Assembly: GCA_017447185.1 (NCBI GenBank)
Contig: JAFSOC010000031.1
Coordinates: 1-64,000, forward strand
Direction of reading: 5' to 3'
DNA length: 64,000 nucleotides
From: Clostridia bacterium
GTDB taxonomy: Bacteria; Bacillota; Clostridia; Christensenellales; Aristaeellaceae
This document shows positions 42,411 to 50,653 of this stretch, piece by piece; position 1 is the first letter of the stretch, and every line of letters begins with the position of its first letter. The position numbers and the translations under genes were made by a program. The notes under the pieces are model-generated. The model made no database searches. It saw only the letters and a program-made list of their open reading frames with translations, and was not told where the DNA came from.

Positions 42411-44207
42411 CTATTCGTAAACCACGGTCATGGTGTTGAAACCCTGATAGTGCCGGTAATCGATGAATTTGCTCTGGCGGCGCACCATCATGACGCCGAT
42501 GGAATCCATGATCGATGCCTCCATGTCCTTCCGGGCCTTCTCCATCCGCAGGTTCAGCGGATTGAAGAAAGGCGCGCTGTCCCGGATATGCAGCACATAC
42601 TGCGGGCCGGGTTCAATCACCAGCACAATCTGAATATACTCGTCCTTCCTGCCGGTAAAGGCCTTCTGCATCGTGACCGCGCACAGTTCCTCCACGCCCA
42701 GCTGAATCTGCGCGGCCTTGCCCGGCGGAATGCGGTTCTCATCGCAGAATTCCTCCACCTGCGCCAGCGCGGTCGCGAGTTCGCGGTTGTTGTTCGTCAT
42801 CACGATCCGGCAGGCCCGTACGTTTTTGAAGGCGTCCTTCATTTTCCGCGTCCGCAGAAACAGCTGGAAAATCAGAAGCGACAGCGCGGCGGTCAGCGGG
42901 AACACCCACCAGATCCTGGCCGGATCCCGGAGTCCGAAGAAAAGCGTGAAGGGGATCAGGCAGACCGCCTCCCGGAGCGCGGTGGCGATGAAGGTATACC
43001 ATGTTTCCCCCCGAGCCTGGCAATACCGCAGAAGAATCGACAGGATGCCTGTCAGCGGAGAGGATATCAGAAAGATGCGTATCGCCGGAACCGCCACGGC
43101 CAGCTGGGTCTCCTCCCGGAAGCCGAAAAACAGCGCCGCGGGTCTCGCCAGAATCGCCAGCACGGCAGCCACCAGCGTTCCAAGCGCAATTCCGAGCTGC
43201 AGGCTCATCTTTTCGACCATGTGCAGGCTTTCCTGGTCCCTCTCCGCCGAAAATGTGGCGACCGCGGGCTGCATGGCGTCCCCGATGGCGGAATAGACGG
43301 GCATGGCAAGATAGCTGATATTCAGAATCAGATCATATACAGCCACATACAGCGTTCCGGGAATCAGCTCCCTGGCTCCCGCCCACATCAGCAGATGGTT
43401 CATCAGCAGCTGGGAGCAGAACTGGAACACATAGCCGATGGATGAGGCAAACCCCGTCCGGAAGGAAATCCGGAAATACTTTCTTGTCTCCTGCGGGCGG
43501 TCGTCTTTCACGCCGAAAATGACGCGGAAATGGAGGGTGCCTTTTGCGCTGAAGAAATGAACGGTCAGAATACCCAGGCTGACCGCCTGGGCCGTGATGG
43601 TCGCCAGGGCCGCCCCCCGTACGCCCCATCCCGCGACCAGAACAAACAGGATATTCAGCACGACGTCCAGAATGCCTCCGGCCGTCATCGCCTGAGCCGC
43701 GCGCCGGGGGTCGTCGTCGTTCTGAACAAAGTAATACAGCATATAGCTGAAAAGCAGAATCGGGCTGGCTGTCAGCAGCGGACGCGCGTACTGCATGCAC
43801 ATCGTCCAAAGCTCCGGATCCTCCTCGCTGGCCGCCAGAAGCCTGAGCAGGAAGTCAGGAAAAAGATTTCCTGCCAGGATCAGGAAAAGAGAAATCCCCC
43901 CCGTCCAGAAAGCAATCTTCCGGAAAAGCGCCGGCGTCAGCAGCTCCTTCCGCCTGGCGCACAGCTGTGCGTGCACGATGGAGCCCCCAATGCCGAAGCT
44001 CAGGGCGATCACGTTATAAAACAGGTATATGGGCGTCACGATTCCGATGGCCGCGAGCGCCTTTTCTCCCAGCCGCTGCCCCACCGTCACTGCGTCCGCG
44101 ATATTGGACAGCGACAGCGCCGCCGAGGAAATCAGGGTGGGGATCAGCACCTGCAACAGCATATTGCGGGGGATGACCCATTTCTCGCTGGTTTTTTTCC
44201 AGGTCAT
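42411..44207 (-). CDS. MATE transporter fused to a C-terminal HATPase (RsbW-like) domain
   Basis: 598 residues. Residues 1-450 are a MATE efflux protein: twelve helices, starting VLIPTLISSAALSLSNIADAV. Residues 465-598 form a separate cytoplasmic domain reading like a serine-kinase anti-sigma HATPase: QIQLGVEELCAVTMQKAF (N-box, with Asn replaced by Thr or Met), HIRDSAPFFNPLNL and SIGVMMVRRQSKFIDYR. It overlaps the downstream-encoded DUF2156-like protein start by four bases. The fusion couples a transporter to a partner-switching kinase fold in the same operon as a SpoIIE phosphatase; function unknown. Confidence 0.88.
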   Translation of the reverse strand: MTWKKTSEKWVIPRNMLLQVLIPTLISSAALSLSNIADAVTVGQRLGEKALAAIGIVTPIYLFYNVIALSFGIGGSIVHAQLCARRKELLTPALFRKIAFWTGGISLFLILAGNLFPDFLLRLLAASEEDPELWTMCMQYARPLLTASPILLFSYMLYYFVQNDDDPRRAAQAMTAGGILDVVLNILFVLVAGWGVRGAALATITAQAVSLGILTVHFFSAKGTLHFRVIFGVKDDRPQETRKYFRISFRTGFASSIGYVFQFCSQLLMNHLLMWAGARELIPGTLYVAVYDLILNISYLAMPVYSAIGDAMQPAVATFSAERDQESLHMVEKMSLQLGIALGTLVAAVLAILARPAALFFGFREETQLAVAVPAIRIFLISSPLTGILSILLRYCQARGETWYTFIATALREAVCLIPFTLFFGLRDPARIWWVFPLTAALSLLIFQLFLRTRKMKDAFKNVRACRIVMTNNNRELATALAQVEEFCDENRIPPGKAAQIQLGVEELCAVTMQKAFTGRKDEYIQIVLVIEPGPQYVLHIRDSAPFFNPLNLRMEKARKDMEASIMDSIGVMMVRRQSKFIDYRHYQGFNTMTVVYE

Positions 44208-45055
44208 TTCAGCACCTCATATACTTTCAGCAGATCAACAGGAGAAAGCAGCGTCTTTTCCCTCCGCAGACCGTCCAGCCCCAGATCCTCCTCGATATCG
44301 ATCAGCGGATACTGAGGCAGCAGGACTTTGGCAAATTCATGAATACAGACGGCGGTCACATCCGGGGAGATCAGCTCCTCCCGCCGGAACATGGTCAGGG
44401 TAAAGATTTTCGGATCGCGTTCATAGCCAAGAAAAAACGCTGCAGGTCCTTCCTCGGTCTCTACCAGCACGCCCCGGAAGCCCAGTTCGCGCAGATGGCT
44501 CAGTTCAAAGGAAAGCACCAGCTCGTCTCCCGGCCCGACAGGTGCGGACGGCAGCGCGGCGTCCGCCGCGATTTTCCGAAGGCGGGGCTCATCCTCGAAG
44601 GAGATTTCCCTGACCGTGTATGGTCTGATTTTGCTGAAATGCCTGCACTTGTATCGGAAGCTGTGGGTCACGGGGAACCCCGGACTCAGAGCCAGCGCGG
44701 GGGTGGAAAGGATATACTCGCTCAGATCCGCCCGGTACAGATGTTTCCATCCTCTCTTCTCCAGCGCCTCCGCCTGCGTCTCCGTCGCGTACACAAAACG
44801 GGCAGGATGCTCCGTTCGGGCCGTTTCTTCCATAAACGCCGCGCATTTGTCCTCCCGGCCGCATGGCATATAATATGCCTTATCATGCTGGCTTCGGATG
44901 ACATAAAAGTCTTCATCCCCGCCAATCGTCATCCCGTAGGTCTCCGCCCAGGTCAGCAGAGACGGAAAGGTCAGTGCGGAAAAAGGTTGAACATCGGCAT
45001 TTCTGCATTTTTCAATCCAGGCCCGGTCCGACAGCTCCAAAGGACGAAACAGCAT
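44204..45055 (-). CDS. DUF2156-like (lysyl-phosphatidylglycerol synthetase C-domain) acyltransferase
   Basis: 283 residues with the tandem-GNAT-like fold of DUF2156: opening LFRPLELSDRAWIEKC...TFPSLLTWAETYGM and later FRYKCRHFSKIRPYTV, GFRGVLVETEEGPAAFFLGYE, close to other clostridial members. Related enzymes transfer aminoacyl groups from tRNA to lipids. No membrane part, so it is cytoplasmic and the acceptor is unknown. Second gene of the unit; it overlaps the MATE-HATPase gene by four bases. Confidence 0.75.
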   Translation of the reverse strand: MLFRPLELSDRAWIEKCRNADVQPFSALTFPSLLTWAETYGMTIGGDEDFYVIRSQHDKAYYMPCGREDKCAAFMEETARTEHPARFVYATETQAEALEKRGWKHLYRADLSEYILSTPALALSPGFPVTHSFRYKCRHFSKIRPYTVREISFEDEPRLRKIAADAALPSAPVGPGDELVLSFELSHLRELGFRGVLVETEEGPAAFFLGYERDPKIFTLTMFRREELISPDVTAVCIHEFAKVLLPQYPLIDIEEDLGLDGLRREKTLLSPVDLLKVYEVLK

Positions 45056-45099
45056 ATTCTGCTTCTCACTCTCTAAATCATTTTTTCTTTTCCGTCGGT

Positions 45100-45939
45100 T
45101 TATTCCAGCGAAAAAGGAAACCAGAAATCCTGGGGGATAATCTGATCCGCCGCCCGGAAGCTCCCGAGGGAAAACACTCTTTCTTCTCCCGGACCGTCCT
45201 GAAACAGCGGCGTGCGAACCAGGTAAACCGATGCGGGAATTCTTTCCGTCATCGGGATCAGCGCCTCTTTCCAGTCTTCACCGCAGGCAAGCAGCTCGCT
45301 GACAACACAGCGCCCGTCCTGAACGTAAGCCGCCATCAGCGCCCGGCCGGCCCGCCAGTAGGACGTGCCGTACGTTTCTGACAGTTCATACCATGTCTGC
45401 GGATAAACAGAATGAGGAAGTCCTGTAAGCGCCGTCTCCCGCAGCTTCGCGTAGGCCGCCGCGGTCAGACGCGCCGCCTCCAGCGGTGAAGAATCCGGAA
45501 GGCTTTCCTTTGTAACCCTGGCCTCCCGCAGCCTGCTCAGCGGCCTGAAACGGCGTTCCCGCAAATAAACCGGTATCAGGGACGGCTCTGACGGCACCAG
45601 CGTCGCGCTGTCCGAAACCGACAGCGCCTGATCCAGCGCCGCGCTTTGAAGCTTCAGGCCAATCCGGCATCCGCGGTATTCCGGCAGGGTGGAAAGCGCG
45701 TACAGATAACTGGTTGAAACCGGCGTCTTCCCATCCGGCAGGTGATATACACCGGAAACGATGTATTCCGCCGATACGGGCTTCCCTTCCGTCTCCGCGA
45801 CCAGGCAGCCGTCCTCCCGCAGAAAGAGCCTGTAAAAGGCGTCAATGTCTTCCTCCGGATCGTGAAATCCCGCCTTCCAGATCTCCCGAAGCGCGGGAAG
45901 ATCTTCCGGCTTCCAGGGGCGAATCACCTTTTCCTTCAA
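45100..45939 (-). CDS. GNAT family N-acetyltransferase
   Basis: 279 residues. The GNAT core is in the first 130 residues: VIRPWKPEDLPALREIWKAGF, LYALSTLPEYRGCRIGLKLQ (acetyl-CoA loop, though the RxxGxG pattern is RGCRIG). The C-terminal 130 residues look like a second, degenerate GNAT half. First gene of the unit, 44 bases before the DUF2156 gene. Substrate unknown. The same trio of GNAT, DUF2156 and SpoIIE suggests a shared pathway acting on an envelope compound. Confidence 0.82.
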   Translation of the reverse strand: MKEKVIRPWKPEDLPALREIWKAGFHDPEEDIDAFYRLFLREDGCLVAETEGKPVSAEYIVSGVYHLPDGKTPVSTSYLYALSTLPEYRGCRIGLKLQSAALDQALSVSDSATLVPSEPSLIPVYLRERRFRPLSRLREARVTKESLPDSSPLEAARLTAAAYAKLRETALTGLPHSVYPQTWYELSETYGTSYWRAGRALMAAYVQDGRCVVSELLACGEDWKEALIPMTERIPASVYLVRTPLFQDGPGEERVFSLGSFRAADQIIPQDFWFPFSLE

Positions 45940-46147
45940 TGCTTTTCATTCCTTTCAGGGATATTCTCCAGGCCGCCGGCGGCCAAAGCACTTCAGGGCG
46001 ACGGAAACCCCGGAACCCACTTCCCCGAGGGACAAATCAATCTTCACCATCTTATGATTATACCAAACCCCTTCGCTAATTGCAAAAAAGTTGAATCGCC
46101 GATCCGTATCCATTCATTCTCCAGTAATTTTTGTTGATATTTATATG

Positions 46148-46176
46148 TTGCAAAAGAATGTAAAATGCGGTTAAAT
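46148..46176 (+). promoter_or_regulatory. Candidate promoter of the asparaginase gene
   Basis: TTGCAA (46148-46153), 17 bp, TTAAAT (46171-46176), about 120 bases before the start. Confidence 0.4.
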
Positions 46177-46293
46177 AAGAATGTATAGAGAAGCAATGCA
46201 AAACATAAAACTCTGTGGTTTTCCTGTACTGTCTCTATTCCCGAACGCGCACGAAAGGGACATAACATACTGATAAAGAAGGAGAAAAATTAT

Positions 46294-47385
46294 ATGAAAA
46301 AGTGGGTTGCGATTTTTCTTTCCCTGGTCCTGGCGGTATGCTGGCTGATTCCTGGCGGCCTGGCGGAAGGCAGCGAAGCGGCTGGCGACAATGAAACAGA
46401 AACTGCGGCGCCGCGTGGAAAAGTCGTCGTACTGGCCACGGGCGGAACCATTGCCGGTGTAGGCGATCCCGGGAAAGTGACCGGCTATAAGCCGGGAACC
46501 TTGACAGCGGAGATCCTGCTTTGGGGCGTGCCTGAAATTGACGAGGTGGCGGATATCGAAGCAATTCAGGTCTGCAATGTGAATTCCGACGACATGACAG
46601 CGGAAATTTGGCTGACACTGGCCGAAACGATCAACCGGATGGCCGACGACCCGGAAGTAAAGGGATTCGTCATCACGCACGGAACCGACACCATGGAGGA
46701 AACCGCCTATTTCCTGAATCTGACCTTGAAGACGGACAAACCGGTGGTACTGACCGGCGCCATGCGCCCGTCAACGGCTCTTTCCGCGGACGGTCCGCTG
46801 AATCTGTATGAAGCGGTCTGCCTCGCGGCCTCGGAAGAAGCTGTCGGGCAGGGAGTCCTGATCGTCTTTTCCGATCGGATTTATGCGGCGCGGTCCATGA
46901 GCAAGACCAGCACCTACAGCGTGATGGCAATCTCCGCGGGCGAAGTTGGCAGTATCGGTATTATGCGGGACGGGATTGTTCATCTGTATGAATCTCCCAG
47001 CCGGAAACATACCCTTGCGTCCGAGTTCGACGTCAGCGGACTGGATACCCTGCCGAAGGTCTCAGTGCTGTATTTCTCCGTGGACGCGGATCCCGGATTG
47101 CTGCGCTATGCGGCAGAGCATTCCGACGGTCTGGTAATTGCCGGGGCGGGAGCCGGAGAATTCAGCCTGGAATGGATTGATATCATCAACAGTCTGACCA
47201 TCCCGGTCGTGATTTCTTCCCGGATCAATGACGGCATCATCACCAAGGACAATCTGTTGTGCAAAAATACAATTGCAGCGAATACCCTTTCTCCCCAGAA
47301 GGCGGCCATCCTACTGCGCCTTGCCCTGGCCAAGGATCCCGAAATCAGCCAGGACAGCCTGGAAGAACTCTTTTTACAATATTAA
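46294..47385 (+). CDS. ansB: Exported type II L-asparaginase
   Basis: 363 residues. Sec signal peptide (MKKWVAIFLSLVLAVCWLIP, to about residue 25), then the asparaginase fold with the first catalytic Thr in LATGGTIAGVG and the second in ITHGTDTMEETAYF; both signature motifs are intact. It should hydrolyse asparagine to aspartate and ammonia outside the membrane. GGAG is eight bases before the start. Monocistronic, with a terminator at 47454. The tail (EISQDSLEELFLQY) resembles the tail of other type II enzymes. Confidence 0.92.
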   Translation: MKKWVAIFLSLVLAVCWLIPGGLAEGSEAAGDNETETAAPRGKVVVLATGGTIAGVGDPGKVTGYKPGTLTAEILLWGVPEIDEVADIEAIQVCNVNSDDMTAEIWLTLAETINRMADDPEVKGFVITHGTDTMEETAYFLNLTLKTDKPVVLTGAMRPSTALSADGPLNLYEAVCLAASEEAVGQGVLIVFSDRIYAARSMSKTSTYSVMAISAGEVGSIGIMRDGIVHLYESPSRKHTLASEFDVSGLDTLPKVSVLYFSVDADPGLLRYAAEHSDGLVIAGAGAGEFSLEWIDIINSLTIPVVISSRINDGIITKDNLLCKNTIAANTLSPQKAAILLRLALAKDPEISQDSLEELFLQY

Positions 47386-47453
47386 AGACCGGCATATCAT
47401 TCTGTGACAGAGCCGGTGCCGGAGAGGCCGGACCCGGTGATATGTGATAATTC

Positions 47454-47485
47454 GTTCGCGGTCACATTCGGCCGCGAACTTTTTT
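47454..47485 (+). terminator. Terminator of ansB
   Basis: GTTCGCGG / CCGCGAAC stem followed by six T. Confidence 0.85.
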
Positions 47486-47541
47486 GTGTGCATATTTCTT
47501 TTTGAAGCTTTTGATTTCCAGGTCCAGGATAATATTCACTG

Positions 47542-47593
47542 CTTATTCCGAATGCACATTAATGGTAAGAACCGCCGCTGCTATTTTCTTCAT
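47542..47593 (-). pseudogene. Stub of an exported protein gene (MKKIAAAVLTINVHSE)
   Basis: Sixteen codons with a perfect AGGAGG site; the first ten residues look like the start of a signal peptide and then the frame stops. It lies 23 bases beyond the end of the hydrolase-SBP gene in the same direction. Probably the remains of a deleted secreted-protein gene in that operon. Confidence 0.4.
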
Positions 47594-47616
47594 ATTGCCT
47601 CCTGTACTGTCAGCCA

Positions 47617-49344
47617 TCAGGCCGCTTCGTCCGTTTCCTGCCGGACATATCGATAAATGTATTCTTCTGCCAGCTCATCGATCCGGCCCGTCTCTTTTTC
47701 TTTTTCCAGGAATTCATTCACATAACTCAGCAGGTCTTCCGATCCTTTCGGCATCAGAACGCCAAGCTGTCCGTTTGTGAACGGCTCGTAAATCAGAGGG
47801 GCGGCAAGCCTCTCATCCTGCCCCACATAGTAGCCTGCCTCCATGATCTCCGTGATCATGACATCCGCTTTCCCGGAAGCAACAAGCCCCGGAATCTCCT
47901 GATTGATCTCATGGATGATCAGCGTGGCATCCGGCAGGTTCTCACGGGCGAACTTCTCATTCAGTCCGCCGGGGTTCTCCATCACACGGACTTCCGGATG
48001 ATTGATGGCTTCCAAGGATGTATATTTCTCTGCGTCCTCTGCCCGGCACAGAACCGTCTTTCCATTCTCCAGATATCCCTCAGACATCAGCGCCTGCTCT
48101 TTTCTGGCGTCCGTGATCGTAATACCGCATATCGCCAGATCGAATTTTCCGGCCAGAGTATCTTCCATCAGGGTCGGCCAGGATGTTTTCACATACTCTG
48201 TCTTCACCCCCAGAGAGGCAGCCAGGTCCTCCGCAAGCGCCGCGTCAAAACCCACATAGGTGTTCGTCTCCGGATCCAGATAGGACATCGGCAGATAATC
48301 TCCTGCAGTTCCTACCCGCAGTACACCGTTTTTCCGGATGGCATATATCACATTATTTTCTTCGCCCGCTGCCTGTGTGCTGCCAAGAAATCGGATCAGC
48401 CTGTCCTGGAAATCGCGATAATACGGCTTTTCAATGAAGGCCACATGGGACGCTCCTTCGATCACTTCCAGTTCGGAACCGGCCGGAAGGTCGTCAAGGA
48501 CCGCGTTCACGCGGCTGAAGTCCAGATAGGGATCCTGATCCCCGCAGATCACAAGCGTGGGGACCGTGATTTTTTTCAGATTAATCAGAGACTGTGTTTT
48601 GTCCACACAAATATCCCGTCTGCCGCCGTTGGGACTGGATTCTTTGTCATAATGCCAGGAGCCTGAACAAAGCATTTCAATGACAACAGGATCCGCAATC
48701 AGGTAATTGAACGTCCCGTCTTCATTTTTCTGGAAATCATCCGCTGCATGCTCCCATGTATTGTGATGGAACGGCTCTGTTACGTCGGCCTTGCCGAGGC
48801 CGCTCAGGATGGGCGCAAAAAGAACAAGCCTGTTTATATGCCCGGGATGGTTTGAGACAAACCGGCCGGCCGTCACTGTTCCCCAGCTCCAGCCCAACAG
48901 ATCGATCTTGTCCTGCCCGGATATTTCACAGATCTTCTCCACGGCGGCATGAATATCCTCCGCTGCATAATCCGAATCCGGAAGGAAGCCGTCTTCCACC
49001 TCCTCTGACTGACCGAATCCCGCGATATCCAGCCGCCATACAGCATAGCCTTCCCGTGCGAGAAACCGTACCAGGCTGTAATCCTCATAATCGATATCGA
49101 ACTCGTGGGAGGAATATGTAACGCCGTGGATCAGGAGGATATTTCTGTCCGGATTCGATCCCGTGACCGACATGCGGTCCAGATGCAGATCGATGCCGTT
49201 TCTTTCCAGAGGGTATTCATTATAGCTGTACGAAACAGACGGCTCCGCCGCGCTGCTTTGCTTTTGTGGTTCCTCCCCGGAAGCACATATCGCCAGTGAA
49301 AAGATCAACATAACGGCAAGAACCATTGCTGTTATTTTCTTCAT
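47617..49344 (-). CDS. Secreted fusion: alpha/beta hydrolase plus cyclohexadienyl-dehydratase-like solute-binding domain
   Basis: 575 residues. Signal peptide (KKITAMVLAVMLIFSLAICAS, Cys may be lipidated but the lipobox is poor). Residues 35-325: alpha/beta hydrolase with nucleophile Ser in GWSWG, Asp in CGDQDPYLDF and His in GASHVAF. Residues 335-575: family 3 extracellular solute-binding domain, closest in wording to cyclohexadienyl dehydratase PheC (VLRVGTAGDYLPMSY, TSWPTLMEDTLAGKFDLAICGI). The two functions in one exported protein are uncommon; the hydrolase may release a ligand that the second domain binds or converts. Start 49344 has GGAGG seven bases upstream. No transporter permease is adjacent. 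Confidence 0.87.
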   Translation of the reverse strand: MKKITAMVLAVMLIFSLAICASGEEPQKQSSAAEPSVSYSYNEYPLERNGIDLHLDRMSVTGSNPDRNILLIHGVTYSSHEFDIDYEDYSLVRFLAREGYAVWRLDIAGFGQSEEVEDGFLPDSDYAAEDIHAAVEKICEISGQDKIDLLGWSWGTVTAGRFVSNHPGHINRLVLFAPILSGLGKADVTEPFHHNTWEHAADDFQKNEDGTFNYLIADPVVIEMLCSGSWHYDKESSPNGGRRDICVDKTQSLINLKKITVPTLVICGDQDPYLDFSRVNAVLDDLPAGSELEVIEGASHVAFIEKPYYRDFQDRLIRFLGSTQAAGEENNVIYAIRKNGVLRVGTAGDYLPMSYLDPETNTYVGFDAALAEDLAASLGVKTEYVKTSWPTLMEDTLAGKFDLAICGITITDARKEQALMSEGYLENGKTVLCRAEDAEKYTSLEAINHPEVRVMENPGGLNEKFARENLPDATLIIHEINQEIPGLVASGKADVMITEIMEAGYYVGQDERLAAPLIYEPFTNGQLGVLMPKGSEDLLSYVNEFLEKEKETGRIDELAEEYIYRYVRQETDEAA

Positions 49345-49540
49345 AGGAAGCCTCCATTTATCTGCATAAAAATAGCATTCATTCAGATCGTCTCCCCCGC
49401 AAACCCGGCAGGGCGCTCGAGTCGGTCCTCACCGTTGCTCTGTCCTCCCTGGCGGTAAAGCATTTTCAGTATACGGGAATATCCAGCTGATAGTAAAGCC
49501 CTAAAACTCATTTTGTCCTTGACATGGGGTACACTTTACT

Positions 49541-49766
49541 ATGTTAGAAGAGACAAGCTGAAGGGATTGTAGCTGCAAGAGCAAGAGGAACTCACTTTGG
49601 AAGACCAACTAAAGATGCACCGCCGAATTTTCAACAGATAATCAGCGCCTGGGAATCCGGTAAAATCACATTTTCTGAAGTCCTTAAATGTTGCGGTGAT
49701 ATGCGGCCTTCGACCTTCTATCGACGTTTGCGTGAATTCAGACTCATGAATTCTGAAGAAGGATAA
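49541..49766 (+). pseudogene. Resolvase (serine recombinase) C-terminal remnant
   Basis: Reads RQAEGIVAARARGTHFGRP, then ISAWESGKITFSEVLKCCG and PSTFYRRLREFRLM to a stop at 49766: the end of the catalytic domain plus the HTH_7 DNA-binding domain of a resolvase/invertase. A frame break lies just before RQAEG and the catalytic serine part is missing. A relic of a mobile element. Confidence 0.8.
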
Positions 49767-49795
49767 CTGTCAAATCCTTTCGGGGTATTTGACAG
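49767..49795. repeat. Inverted repeat next to the resolvase remnant
   Basis: CTGTCAAAT and ATTTGACAG arms with an 11-base centre, starting at the base after the resolvase stop. Could be a residual res or att half, or an operator for the gene at 49892. Confidence 0.6.
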
Positions 49796-49891
49796 TAGTA
49801 GACTTTATGACAGTAGTGGTGTATAGTTTTAAGGTTCGAACCACATTGCTCATATGGGAAGTTTAAGTTATTGAAAGAAAGAGGAAAAAAC

Positions 49892-50545
49892 ATGAGGTTT
49901 CCAAACGCGTTCCGTGGAATCAAAAAGATCTGGCTGGCTGAGCTGCTGATGCTCCTGGCCGTCGTCCTCGGGATTGTCCTGCTTATCGTGGTCGCTGCGA
50001 ACAGCACCATGGCGGGTGACCAGGTGGTCATCAACAAAGACGCTGTCCAGACGCCTGCCGCGATCCTCGGGATCGGCGCGGCCCTGATCGCCCTGATCGG
50101 TTTCATCCTGAACCTGGTCGGCCTGATCAACGCCCGCAAGGACGAAGGGGCTTTCAAGGTTGCCCTGTTCGTGACCGGACTGGGCATCATCGCTGCCGCG
50201 ATCGGCGCCATCTGGAGCAGCAACGAGCGCCTGAACGATTGGATGGACACGCTGATCACGATCTTCAGCATGTTCGCTTCCTACTACGTCCTGACCGGTA
50301 TCGCCAACCTGGCGGACCAGATGCCGGATCCCGAGACCAAGGCAGTGGCGCTGAAGTCCCGCCTGCTGGTCGAATGTTCCTTCTGCGCGACCGCGGTTTT
50401 CAAACTGATCATCAATATCTTCAATATCCAGAGCGGTTCCACGATCCATACCATCATGGCGGTCGTCGCGATGCTTCTGGAGCTCCTCGCCTACATCCTG
50501 TACCTGCGGGCTCTGGCCAAGGGCAGGAAGATGCTGGCCAGGTAA
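49892..50545 (+). CDS. Hypothetical four- to six-helix membrane protein
   Basis: 217 residues with hydrophobic segments at about 12-35, 55-80, 90-110, 125-145, 160-180 and 185-205; the C-terminus is basic (ALAKGRKMLAR). No family recognised. The start at 49892 has a purine-rich AGAGGAAAA stretch. Codons are strongly biased to C- and G-ending forms, like the next two genes, a sign of high expression. It may form a unit with the M13 peptidase 108 bases downstream and the membrane protein at 52837. Confidence 0.75.
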   Translation: MRFPNAFRGIKKIWLAELLMLLAVVLGIVLLIVVAANSTMAGDQVVINKDAVQTPAAILGIGAALIALIGFILNLVGLINARKDEGAFKVALFVTGLGIIAAAIGAIWSSNERLNDWMDTLITIFSMFASYYVLTGIANLADQMPDPETKAVALKSRLLVECSFCATAVFKLIINIFNIQSGSTIHTIMAVVAMLLELLAYILYLRALAKGRKMLAR

Positions 50546-50653
50546 GGCACAGCCGGAAATTTCCGCAGATCCCGCGCCCCTTCTCCGAAGGGGCACTTTC
50601 GTGAGCGATGCTCCTGCGGGAGCATGGAAGTATTAAAACGGAGGTTTATGACC

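Noticed and set aside
40572-43445. 957-codon open frame opposite the SpoIIE-HATPase and MATE-HATPase genes
   Set aside because: Spans two real genes on the other strand, low-complexity His/Arg/Gln-rich translation, no start signal.
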